From positions 1 to 64,000 of the forward strand of contig NZ_JAMTCS010000009.1 of NCBI RefSeq assembly GCF_024171955.1: a stretch of 64,000 nucleotides of DNA, in the 5' to 3' direction. Positions within the stretch are counted from its first letter, which is position 1. Every line of letters begins with the position of its first letter. The notes beneath the pieces were generated by a model. The model saw only the letters and a list, made by a program, of their open reading frames with translations, made no database searches and was not told the origin of the DNA. Origin of the DNA: Promicromonospora thailandica (lineage in GTDB: Bacteria > Actinomycetota > Actinomycetes > Actinomycetales > Cellulomonadaceae). The position numbers and the translations under genes were made by a program. Shown in pieces: positions 1 to 7,681 of the stretch.

Positions 1-2
1 CA

Positions 3-800
3 TCACGCACCCGTCCGGGTGCTGGTGCCGGTGGTGACGGCCGGTTCCAGGGTGCGCAGGGCGTCCAGGCCGGCCATGGCCGACTCCGGGGTCGGGTCGC
101 TGATGTCCCCGGCGATCCGACCGTCGGCGATCAGCACCACCCGGTCCGCGTACGCGGCAGCCGAGGGGTCATGGGTCACCATGATGATCGTGCGCCCCAG
201 CTCCCGCACCGAGCGGCGCAGGAAAGACAGCACCTCGGCCCCCGAGCGCGAGTCCAGGTTCCCGGTGGGCTCGTCGGCGAAGACCACCTCCGGCTGAGCG
301 ATCAACGCCCGCGCGATCGCCACCCGCTGCTGCTGCCCACCGGACAGCTCCCCGGGACGGTGGGTCAACCGGCCCGACAGGCCCAGCGTCTCCACCAGGG
401 TGGCCAGCCAGGCCTGGTCCACCCGCCCGCCGGCCAGCTCCACCGGCAGGGTGATGTTCTGCTCGGCGGTGAACATCGGCAGCAGGTTGAACTGCTGGAA
501 CACGAACCCGACCCGGTCACGCCGCAACCGGGTCAACGCCTTGTCGCCCAGCCCGGTGATCTCGGTCTGGCCCAGGAACGCCTGACCCCCGGTAGCCGAG
601 TCCAGACCGGCCAGCAGGTGCATCAGCGTCGACTTGCCCGACCCCGACGGGCCCATGATCGCGGTGAACCGGCCCTGCTCGAAGTCCACGTCCACCCCGT
701 CCAGAGCCCGCACCACCGCCTCACCACGGCCATACGTCTTGGTCAGGTCACGGGCCCGCACGACGGGGGCGGCTCCCGGTGCATTCTCGGTGAAGTCCAT
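3..800 (-). CDS. ABC exporter ATPase, MacB/LolD type
   Basis: This is the ATP-hydrolysing subunit of a MacB/LolD-like ABC system, the class that works with FtsX-type permeases in peptide, drug or lipoprotein export. The 265-residue protein shows Walker A GPSGSGKST, the Q-loop region FQQFNLLP, the signature LSGGQQQR, Walker B VVFADEPTGNLD and the His switch VTHD. The frame is open up to 872, but the extra N-terminus is Arg/Gly low complexity, so I chose the ATG at 800, which has GAGGG just upstream. The TGA overlaps a minus-strand ATG (the reverse complement of bases 1-3). The partner permease therefore probably starts there, by ATGA coupling, and runs off the left edge. Confidence 0.9.
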   Translation of the reverse strand: MDFTENAPGAAPVVRARDLTKTYGRGEAVVRALDGVDVDFEQGRFTAIMGPSGSGKSTLMHLLAGLDSATGGQAFLGQTEITGLGDKALTRLRRDRVGFVFQQFNLLPMFTAEQNITLPVELAGGRVDQAWLATLVETLGLSGRLTHRPGELSGGQQQRVAIARALIAQPEVVFADEPTGNLDSRSGAEVLSFLRRSVRELGRTIIMVTHDPSAAAYADRVVLIADGRIAGDISDPTPESAMAGLDALRTLEPAVTTGTSTRTGA

Positions 801-917
801 GCCCTCGACGCTACGCAGCGCCCCGCCGCCCCGCGTCCGGCCCCGGTCCGATCCTGTGCCCCGCGTGGTCATACCCAGGTCGTACTCGTGCCCCTGACGG
901 GGCCGGACGGCGGGCGG

Positions 918-1799
918 TCAGGGGCGGAGCCGCTCCAGGTCCGCCAGGAGGGCGGGGTGGGTCGGCGTCCAGCCGAGCCCGGCCCGCGTGCGCGCGGACG
1001 AGGCGGGCTGGTCGGCCGCGAACACGGGTCCGAGCGCGCCGAACGACTCCGTCGGCAGCGACTCGACGGGCAGCCCGAGCCGGCGTCCGATCACGGCGGC
1101 GATGTCACGCACCGCGTCGCCCTCGTCGGCCACGGCGTGCCAGGACGTGCCCGCGGGTGCCTGCTCCAGGGCCAGGCGGAACAGCACGGCGGCGTCGCGC
1201 GCGTGGACGGCGGGCCAGCGCTGCGTGCCGTCGCCCGGGTAGCCGGACACGCCGGAGCCGCGCGCGAACCGGGTGAGCATGCCGGCGAACCCGCCGTCGC
1301 CCTGGTCGTGCACGGTGCGCGGCAGGCGGACGGCCGAGCTGCGCACCCCGCGGGACGCCAGGTCGAGTGCCGCCAGGACCGTGCGGCCGCGGCCGCCGAC
1401 CGGTCCGTCGGTCATGGGCGGGTCGTCCTCGGTGGCGAGGCGGCCCGGCAGGGCCGGCGTGCCCGAGACGACGACCAGGGGCCGGTCGCTGCCCACGAGC
1501 TGCTCACCGAGGGCGGCGACCGCGGCGCTCTCCTCGGCGACGCACCGCGCGAGGGCCTCGTCGCTGCTGAAGTCGTTGCCGAAGGCGAGGTGGACCACCC
1601 CGTCGGTCCGGGCGGCACCGGCCCGCAGGGTGTCGAGGTCGGTGAGGCCGCCGCGCAGCGGCTCGGCTCCGGCCTCCTCGGCGGCCCGCGCGGAGGCCTC
1701 GGAGCGGGCGAGCGCGAGGACGGTGTGGCCGCCCGCGAGAAGCTCGGCGACGACGGCGGACCCGATCAGACCGGTACCGCCGGAGACGAAGACATGCAT
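918..1799 (-). CDS. atypical SDR-family NAD-dependent epimerase/dehydratase
   Basis: This 293-residue Rossmann protein belongs to the extended or atypical short-chain dehydrogenase superfamily. The N-terminus MHVFVSGGTGLIGSA carries the GxxGxxG dinucleotide-binding motif, and strand VVVSGTPA follows at about residue 110. I do not see the usual catalytic YxxxK, so it may be an atypical member that binds NAD(P) without classical SDR chemistry. The ATG at 1799 begins exactly at the nucleotide-binding fold. The gene is divergent from a TetR regulator, and two matching palindromes lie in the 84-bp gap, so it is probably the repressor's target. The substrate is unknown. Confidence 0.8.
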   Translation of the reverse strand: MHVFVSGGTGLIGSAVVAELLAGGHTVLALARSEASARAAEEAGAEPLRGGLTDLDTLRAGAARTDGVVHLAFGNDFSSDEALARCVAEESAAVAALGEQLVGSDRPLVVVSGTPALPGRLATEDDPPMTDGPVGGRGRTVLAALDLASRGVRSSAVRLPRTVHDQGDGGFAGMLTRFARGSGVSGYPGDGTQRWPAVHARDAAVLFRLALEQAPAGTSWHAVADEGDAVRDIAAVIGRRLGLPVESLPTESFGALGPVFAADQPASSARTRAGLGWTPTHPALLADLERLRP

Positions 1800-1814
1800 G
1801 ACTGCTCCAGACAG

Positions 1815-1836
1815 TGATGGGACTATTGTCTCATCA
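1815..1836. promoter_or_regulatory. TetR operator, copy 1
   Basis: This is a 22-bp imperfect palindrome with outer arms TGATGGGAC and GTCTCATCA around a 4-bp centre. It lies between the SDR and TetR genes and matches the second site at 1848-1869. The repeated, symmetric arrangement between divergent genes is typical of TetR binding sites; binding is inferred. Confidence 0.7.
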
Positions 1837-1847
1837 CCGTACCAGAG

Positions 1848-1869
1848 TGACGGGACAAGAGTCCCATCA
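1848..1869. promoter_or_regulatory. TetR operator, copy 2
   Basis: This second 22-bp site has arms TGACGGGAC and GTCCCATCA and shares its outer bases with copy 1. The centres are 33 bp apart, close to three helical turns, so two dimers could sit on the same DNA face. It ends 14 bp before the TetR start codon, which suggests autorepression. Confidence 0.7.
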
Positions 1870-1883
1870 CGTAGGATGGCGGC

Positions 1884-2456
1884 ATGGCGAGATGGGCACC
1901 CGGAGCGCGCGACCGGCTCGTCGTCGCCGCTGTCGACCTGTTCACGGAGCAGGGGTACGACGCGACGACGGTCGCGCAGATCGTCGAGCGGGCGGGTGTC
2001 ACCAAGAGCACGTTCTTCCGGTACTTCCCGGACAAGCGCGACCTCCTCGTGGCGGGACAGGAGGCGCTGAGCACCCTGCTGACCGAGGGCATCGCCGGGG
2101 CGCCGGAAGGGGCGGGTCCGCTGGCGGCGGTCGCCGCGGGGCTCGAGCGGGCCTCCACCGCCTTCGGGCCCTTGAACCGCGAGCTCGCCCCGCGCCTCAA
2201 GGCCGCCGTCGCCGCCAGTGCCGAGCTGCAGGAGCGGGACGCGCTCAAGAGCGTCGGCCTCGCCGCCGCCATGACGGACGCGCTGCTGGAGCGCGGCACG
2301 CCCGAGGTGACGGCGCACCTCGCGGCCGAGCTCGGCGTGGTCGCGTTCAAGCGCGCCTACGCGCGGTGGTCGGAGGCCGACCGCGAGGAGGGCTTCGCCC
2401 CGTACGCGCTGGCGGCCCTGGACGAGCTCAGGAGCGCCGGCGCGACGCTGGACTGA
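1884..2456 (+). CDS. TetR-family repressor
   Basis: This is a DNA-binding repressor of 190 residues. Residues about 10-55 form the TetR HTH: RDRLVVAAVDLFTEQGYDAT, then VAQIVERAGVTKSTFFRYF, which is a very typical recognition helix, followed by PDKRDLL. The C-terminal ligand domain (LxxGLERAST, ending LDELRSAGATLD) does not identify the ligand. The gene is divergent from the SDR at 918-1799, and the shared gap has twin palindromes, so it probably controls both itself and that enzyme. Confidence 0.92.
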   Translation: MARWAPGARDRLVVAAVDLFTEQGYDATTVAQIVERAGVTKSTFFRYFPDKRDLLVAGQEALSTLLTEGIAGAPEGAGPLAAVAAGLERASTAFGPLNRELAPRLKAAVAASAELQERDALKSVGLAAAMTDALLERGTPEVTAHLAAELGVVAFKRAYARWSEADREEGFAPYALAALDELRSAGATLD

Positions 2457-2741
2457 CGGGGCGCGCCCGCGCGCGTGGCCGTGGGGGCCTGGTCGGCCTC
2501 GGTGCGCCTTCGAGCGCCTCATCCGGGCGGCGGGAGTCGCAACGTCTTTCGGCGGGCGCCGGCCGGGGCGAACGGTGTTCCACTGAGCCACGTCCAGTTC
2601 GGCCCAGCCGAACAGTTCAGCAGGGCTGGATCGCGCGACGACCAGCCGTACCTGGTCGCGCTCAGCTGGCCGGCCGCCGAAGACGACGTCTCGATCTCCC
2701 GGGCGGATCTCACCCCCTCGCCGGTCTGAGGCGTGCCAACG
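2457..2741. other. gene-free gap upstream of the iron operon
   Basis: About 285 bp separate the TetR gene from the iron box. Open frames here are short, overlap on both strands and carry no recognisable domain. I see no hairpin with a T-tract and no convincing -35 element. Confidence 0.6.
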
Positions 2742-2760
2742 TAAGGTTAGGCTTACCTGC
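2742..2760. promoter_or_regulatory. DtxR/IdeR-type iron box
   Basis: The 19-bp sequence TAAGGTTAGGCTTACCTGC closely matches the actinobacterial iron-box consensus (TWAGGTTAGSCTAACCTWA). It lies directly before the GTG of the ABC ATPase. The internal TAGGCT at 2748-2753 can serve as a -10 element, placing transcription start at or next to the GTG, so repressor binding would cover the promoter. Iron-dependent repression of the operon is inferred from site and gene content. Confidence 0.85.
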
Positions 2761-3579
2761 GTGACCCCCACTGCTCTCCGCGGCGACGACCTGGTGCTCG
2801 GCTACCAGCGCGCCACCGTCGTGCACGGCGTCGCCGTGCGTCTCGCGCCGGGCGTCGTCACGGCCCTCGTGGGCCCCAACGGCTCCGGCAAGTCGACGGT
2901 GCTGCGCTCGCTCGCCCGGCTGCACCCCGTGCAGGGCGGCAGCGTCAGCCTCGGCGCCACACCCGAGGATGCCGTCGACGTCGCCCCGCTGTCGGCCCGC
3001 GAGTTCGCCCGCCGCGTCACGCTGCTCGCGCAGTCCCGCCCGCACCCGGCGGGGCTGGAGGTGCGCGACGTCGTCGCCTTCGGCCGCCACCCGCACCGCC
3101 GGCGCTTCGCCCCGCTGACCGAGGCCGACCACGCCGCGATCGACCGCGCGATGGACATCACGGGCGTGGCCGGCATGGCCCGGCGCGCCGTCGACCAGCT
3201 CTCCGGCGGCGAGGTGCAGCGCGTCTGGCTGGCCACGTGCCTGGCACAGGAGACCGGCGTCGTGCTGCTCGACGAACCCACCAACCACCTCGACCTGCGC
3301 TACCAGGTCGAGACCCTCGACCTCGTGCGCGACCTCGCCGAGGAGCACGGCGCCGCCGTCGGCATCGTGCTGCACGATCTGGACCACGCCGCGTCGGTGG
3401 CCGACGCCGTCGTGCTGCTGCACCAGGGCCGCGTACTCGCCTCCGGGGCGCCCGCGCAGGTGCTGACCGGCGAGCACCTCTCGCTGGCGTACGGCCTGCC
3501 GATCGACGTCACCACCGACCCCGGGACCGGCCGCGTCCGCGTGCACCCGCGCGGCCGCCACCACGGCCGGACCCGCTAG
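2761..3579 (+). CDS. iron-siderophore ABC transporter ATPase (FecE/FepC-like)
   Basis: This is the cytoplasmic ATPase of a siderophore or heme importer, 272 residues long. It has Walker A GPNGSGKST, signature LSGGEVQR, Walker B VVLLDEPTNHLDLR (the form typical of FecE/FepC/BtuD importers) and the H-loop LHDLDHA. No Shine-Dalgarno sequence is possible because the iron box abuts the GTG, so the message is probably leaderless. It is followed by the binding lipoprotein and fused permease, and the box predicts induction under iron limitation. Confidence 0.92.
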   Translation: MTPTALRGDDLVLGYQRATVVHGVAVRLAPGVVTALVGPNGSGKSTVLRSLARLHPVQGGSVSLGATPEDAVDVAPLSAREFARRVTLLAQSRPHPAGLEVRDVVAFGRHPHRRRFAPLTEADHAAIDRAMDITGVAGMARRAVDQLSGGEVQRVWLATCLAQETGVVLLDEPTNHLDLRYQVETLDLVRDLAEEHGAAVGIVLHDLDHAASVADAVVLLHQGRVLASGAPAQVLTGEHLSLAYGLPIDVTTDPGTGRVRVHPRGRHHGRTR

Positions 3580-3687
3580 ACCCCCGCCCCGACGCCGCGG
3601 CGACCGTCGCGCGGCCGTCGCGCGGCACGGGCGCACGGCGCACCCCGAGAAGACACCCGACAACCAGCACCAGAGATCAGGAGAACC

Positions 3688-4731
3688 ATGTTCCTGCGCA
3701 CGCCACCGCGCTCGTCCCTGCCCACCGCGCCCCTCGCGGGCCTCGCCCTGCTGCTGCCGCTGACGCTCGCGGCCTGCGGCACGACCGACCCTGGCGAGGC
3801 CGCCCCCGCGCCGTCGGAGGCCGCCTCGGGCGACTGCGCCGACGTCACGACGTCGACCGGCCCGGTCACGCTCACCGACTCGTTCGACCGTACGGTCGAG
3901 CTCGACCAGCCCGCCGAGCGCGTCGCCGTCCTGGAGTGGCAGCAGACCGAGGACGTGCTCAGCCTGTGCGTGAACCCGGTCGCCGTGGCCGACGTCGCGG
4001 GCTACACCACCTGGAACGACGCCGAGAAGCTGCCCGAGGGCGTGACCGACGTCGGCACGCGCGGCGAGCCCAACCTCGACGCCCTGTACGCCGCCGACCC
4101 GGACCTCGTCATCATCGAGGCGTACACCCCGGACGACGAGATCATCGCCACGCTCGAGGAGTACGACGTGCCGGTGCTCGCCACCAAGGGCGCCGACGCC
4201 GCCGACCCGATCGCGAACATGCTCGACACGTTCGACCTCATCGCGCAGGCGACCGGCCGCACCGAGCGCGCCGAGGCCGTCACCGCCCAGTTCGAGCAGC
4301 ACCTGGCCGAGGGCAAGGAGGCCATCGCGGCCGCCGCCCCCGAGCAGACCGACTTCGTCTACTTCGACGGCTGGGTGGACGGCGGCAACGTCTCCATCCG
4401 GCCGTTCGGGCAGGGCTCGCTCATCGGCGAGGTGGGCGAGGAGCTCGGCCTGACCAACGCCTGGACCGGCGAGGTCGACCCGGCCTACGGCCTGGGCCAG
4501 TCCGACATCGAGGGCATGACCGCCGTCGGCGACGCGACCCTGCTGTACACGAGCACGCAGGAGGGCGAGGACGACTGGGTCGCCGAGCTCACCAGGAACG
4601 ACGTCTGGGCCGGCCTGCCCGCCGTCGCCGAGGACCGGGCCCTGCCGTTCCCCGAGCACGTCTGGACGTTCGGCGGGCCCCGTTCGGCCGAGAAGATCGT
4701 CGACGCGTACGTCGACGTCTTCACGCGCTGA
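3688..4731 (+). CDS. siderophore-binding lipoprotein of the iron ABC system
   Basis: This 347-residue extracellular receptor captures the ferric siderophore and hands it to the permease. Its lipoprotein signal ends in LTLAACG, so the mature protein is anchored through Cys30. The body is a class III (FepB/FhuD) fold, with TDSFDRTVELDQPAERVAVL near the start of the mature domain and YAADPDLVIIEA in the middle. A good ribosome site, CAGGAG, precedes the ATG. It sits between the ATPase and the permease; the ligand cannot be deduced from sequence. Confidence 0.9.
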   Translation: MFLRTPPRSSLPTAPLAGLALLLPLTLAACGTTDPGEAAPAPSEAASGDCADVTTSTGPVTLTDSFDRTVELDQPAERVAVLEWQQTEDVLSLCVNPVAVADVAGYTTWNDAEKLPEGVTDVGTRGEPNLDALYAADPDLVIIEAYTPDDEIIATLEEYDVPVLATKGADAADPIANMLDTFDLIAQATGRTERAEAVTAQFEQHLAEGKEAIAAAAPEQTDFVYFDGWVDGGNVSIRPFGQGSLIGEVGEELGLTNAWTGEVDPAYGLGQSDIEGMTAVGDATLLYTSTQEGEDDWVAELTRNDVWAGLPAVAEDRALPFPEHVWTFGGPRSAEKIVDAYVDVFTR

Positions 4732-4745
4732 CCCGGCGTGACGCG

Positions 4746-6884
4746 ATGACCGCCACGCAGTCGCCGTCCACGGCCGCCGCCCTGCCGCAGGCCCCCGCCT
4801 CCCGCCCCGCCGTCTGGGCCACGGGCGGCGCGGCCCTGGTGGTGCTCGCGCTGGCCGTGGTCGCGGTCGGGTCCTGGCACCTGACGCAGGGCACGTCCGG
4901 CGTCGGCACCGCGGACCTGTTCCGCCTCCTGACCAGTGCGCTCACCGGCCAGGAGACGGGCGACGACGCGGCGGTCCGCGCCGTCCTCGTCGGCTCACGC
5001 CTGCCGCGGCTCGCGGCGGGCGTGGCCGTCGGGTTCGCGCTCGGCGTGGCCGGCGCGCTCTTCCAGTCGATCGCCCGCAACGCGCTGGCCTCGCCCGACA
5101 CCCTGGCCGTGACCGCCGGGTCGTACGTCGCGGTGGTCGCCGTGGCGGCCTTCGGCATCGCCGTGCCGCTGTGGGCCTCCGGCGCCGTCGCGTTCGCGGG
5201 CGGCATCGTCGCGGCGGGCCTCGTGCTCGGGCTCGCGGGCGGCGCCGGGTCGTCGTCCACGCGGCTCGTGCTCGCGGGCTCCGCCGTCGCGATGGCGCTG
5301 CAGGCCGCCGCGTCGGCCCTGCTCATCCTCTTCCAGGCCGAGACCACCGGTCTGTTCGCCTGGGGCAGCGGCTCCCTGAGCCAGCTCGACCTCACCGCGT
5401 TCTGGCGCGCGCTGCCCGTGGTGCTGCTGGCCACGCTCGGGGGGCTCGTCGTCTCGCGGCGCCTCGACGTGCTCGGCCTGGGGGACGACACCGCCGGGGC
5501 GCTCGGCGTCCCCGTGCGCTCGACCCGCGCGGTCGGCGTGCTGCTGGCCGTGCTGCTCACCGCGGCCGCCGTCACCCTCGCGGGGCCGCTCGGCTTCGTG
5601 GGCCTCGCCGCGCCCGTCGTCGCACGGCTGCTCGCCCGCGTGGTGCCCGCGCTGCACCGGCACGCGATCCTCCTGCCCGCGGCGGGCCTGCTCGGCGCGT
5701 TCGTCGTGGTGCTCGCCGACGCCGTCGTGCGCGCCGTGATCGGCGCCGAGGAGGCGCTGTCGGTGCCCACCGGCGTCGCCACCACGCTCGCGGGGGCGCT
5801 CGTCATGGTCGTGCTCGCACGGCGCCTGCGCGACGCCGGCCCGTCCCGCCGACCGCCCGCCGCCGTCGCCGGACCCCGCAGCACGCGGCGGTTCGCCGTG
5901 GTGCTCGGGGTGTGCGTCGCCCTCGCCGTCGGCGTGACCGTGCTCGGCCTGCTCGCCGGGTCCACCTGGCTGCGCACCGGCGACATCGCGCTCTGGCTGG
6001 AGGGCCAGGGCCCCGCCGTGGTGCGGTTCGCGCTCGACGAGCGCGCGCCCCGCGTGCTGGCCGCCCTCGCCGCGGGCGCCGCGCTCGCGCTGGCCGGGAC
6101 GATGGTGCAGGCCACGGCGCGCAACCCGCTCGCGGAGCCCGGCATCCTCGGCATCACCGGGGGAGCGGGCCTCGGTGCAGTCGCCGTGGTCACCGCCGTC
6201 GCGGGCACCGCCTGGGGCAACGGCGTGGCCGCGAGCGACGGCGCCGTGCTGGTCGCGGCCGTCGCCGGCGGCCTGCTGGCGTTCGCCCTCGTCTACCTGC
6301 TGGCCTGGCGCGGCGGGCTGCACGCCGACCGGCTCGTGCTCATCGGCATCGGCCTCGGCTACCTGACCACGGCGCTGACCACCTTCCTGCTGCTGCGCTC
6401 CGACCCGTGGAACACGCCGCGCATCTACACCTGGCTCTCCGGCACCACCTACGGCCGCAGCCTCGAGCAGGTGCTGCCCGTGGCCGCCGTCCTGGCGCTC
6501 GCCGTCCCGCTCGCCCTGGTCGTGCGCCGCGAGCTCGACCTGCTCGCGCTCGACGACGACACGCCGCGCCTCGTCGGGGTCCGCCTCGAACGCAGCCGCC
6601 TGCTGGTGCTCGCCGTGGCCGCCGGGCTGGCGGCCACGAGCGTCACCGCCGTCGGCGTCGTGGGGTTCGTCGGACTCGTGGCACCGCACGCGGCACGCGC
6701 GCTGGTGGGGGCCCGGCACGCCCGGGTGCTGCCCGTGGCGATGCTGCTCGGTGCCGTGCTGCTCGGCCTGGCCGATACGCTCGGACGCACCGTGATCGCG
6801 CCGGCCCAGCTTCCCGCCGGGCTCGTCGTCGCGCTGCTCGGGGCGCCGTACTTCGTGTGGCTGCTCGCGCGCTCGCGGGCGTGA
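4746..6884 (+). CDS. fused FecCD double permease (FhuB-like)
   Basis: This 712-residue membrane protein contains two tandem FecCD permease halves, about residues 20-365 and 380-712. Each half ends with the family's cytoplasmic loop that contacts the ATPase: GFVGLAAPVVARLLAR in the first and GFVGLVAPHAARALVG in the second. The fusion replaces the usual pair of separate permeases, as in E. coli FhuB. The ATG at 4746 is 14 bp after the lipoprotein stop and begins MTATQSPSTAA before the first membrane segment. A complete importer needs only the two preceding genes. Confidence 0.92.
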   Translation: MTATQSPSTAAALPQAPASRPAVWATGGAALVVLALAVVAVGSWHLTQGTSGVGTADLFRLLTSALTGQETGDDAAVRAVLVGSRLPRLAAGVAVGFALGVAGALFQSIARNALASPDTLAVTAGSYVAVVAVAAFGIAVPLWASGAVAFAGGIVAAGLVLGLAGGAGSSSTRLVLAGSAVAMALQAAASALLILFQAETTGLFAWGSGSLSQLDLTAFWRALPVVLLATLGGLVVSRRLDVLGLGDDTAGALGVPVRSTRAVGVLLAVLLTAAAVTLAGPLGFVGLAAPVVARLLARVVPALHRHAILLPAAGLLGAFVVVLADAVVRAVIGAEEALSVPTGVATTLAGALVMVVLARRLRDAGPSRRPPAAVAGPRSTRRFAVVLGVCVALAVGVTVLGLLAGSTWLRTGDIALWLEGQGPAVVRFALDERAPRVLAALAAGAALALAGTMVQATARNPLAEPGILGITGGAGLGAVAVVTAVAGTAWGNGVAASDGAVLVAAVAGGLLAFALVYLLAWRGGLHADRLVLIGIGLGYLTTALTTFLLLRSDPWNTPRIYTWLSGTTYGRSLEQVLPVAAVLALAVPLALVVRRELDLLALDDDTPRLVGVRLERSRLLVLAVAAGLAATSVTAVGVVGFVGLVAPHAARALVGARHARVLPVAMLLGAVLLGLADTLGRTVIAPAQLPAGLVVALLGAPYFVWLLARSRA

Positions 6885-6927
6885 CGCGCCCGGCCGACCC
6901 GGCCGGGCACCCTGGGGAGAGGACCAC

Positions 6928-7677
6928 ATGAGCTTCAGCGAGACCGCACGCGCCGCCTTCCGGCGCGGCGACGACGACGCCGTCGCCCGGCTGGCGCACG
7001 ACGAGGCCGAGCGTGCGCGCGCGGCCGGGGACCGGCCCGCCCTGGTCGAGGCGCTCTACATGTCGTCCCGCCTCGCGATCCGGGGCGGCGACCTGGACGG
7101 CGCGGCGCGCATCGCGTCGGACGCGCTGGCGGTCGCGGTCGAGACCGGCGACCGCTCCCTGGAGGAACGCCCGCGGCACGTGCTGGCGGGCGTGACGCGC
7201 ATGGCGGGCGACCTGGCCCGTGCCCGCGTGCTCTACCAGGACAGCATCGACCTGAACACCGAGCTCGGCAACGACGACACCGTCACGTCCGAGCTGCACA
7301 ACCTCGCGTTCACCGAGCTCGGCCTGGGGGAGAGCGACGCCGCGCGCGGCAGGTTCGCGACGAGCCGCGCGCGGATCGTCGCGGCGGGGTACCGCGACTT
7401 CGTCCCGTACGCGTTCGTCGGCGCCGCCGCCATGGCCGTGGCCGACGGCGACCACCCCCGCGCCGCGCGCCTGGCCGGCCTGGCCCGGCGCGCGTTCGCC
7501 GACCTGGGCCAGGTGCCCGACCCGGACGACGCCGCGGAGCTGGCCGCCGTGGACGCCGCCGTGCTGGCCGCCCTGGGTGCCGAGGCCGTGGACGCCGGAC
7601 GTCGGCAGGGCGCCGGCCTCGACCCGTGGACCGTGCTCGCGGACGCCGCGGAGCGCGGAGCCGAGCCGGGGGTCTGA
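6928..7677 (+). CDS. TPR-like helical repeat protein, function unknown
   Basis: This is a 249-residue soluble, Ala/Arg-rich protein with repeated helix-turn-helix pairs of TPR type. Examples are ALYMSSRLAIRGGDLDGAAR, ARARVLYQDSIDLNTELGND and FTELGLGESDAARGRFATS. Such repeats usually mediate protein binding and also occur C-terminal to LuxR/SARP regulators, but no DNA-binding domain is present here. A GGGGAGAGGA ribosome site precedes the ATG. It lies 43 bp after the iron permease, so co-transcription is possible, but I see no functional link. Confidence 0.75.
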   Translation: MSFSETARAAFRRGDDDAVARLAHDEAERARAAGDRPALVEALYMSSRLAIRGGDLDGAARIASDALAVAVETGDRSLEERPRHVLAGVTRMAGDLARARVLYQDSIDLNTELGNDDTVTSELHNLAFTELGLGESDAARGRFATSRARIVAAGYRDFVPYAFVGAAAMAVADGDHPRAARLAGLARRAFADLGQVPDPDDAAELAAVDAAVLAALGAEAVDAGRRQGAGLDPWTVLADAAERGAEPGV

Positions 7678-7681
7678 GCCG

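Noticed and set aside
2475-2729. 84-codon plus-strand frame ahead of the iron box
   Set aside because: It has no recognisable domain, no ribosome site and competing frames on the other strand. It is treated as non-coding.
4721-6929. long minus-strand frames opposite the fused permease
   Set aside because: They are low-complexity Thr/Ala/Ser or His/Gly/Arg sequence and are explained entirely by the third-position GC of the permease gene.
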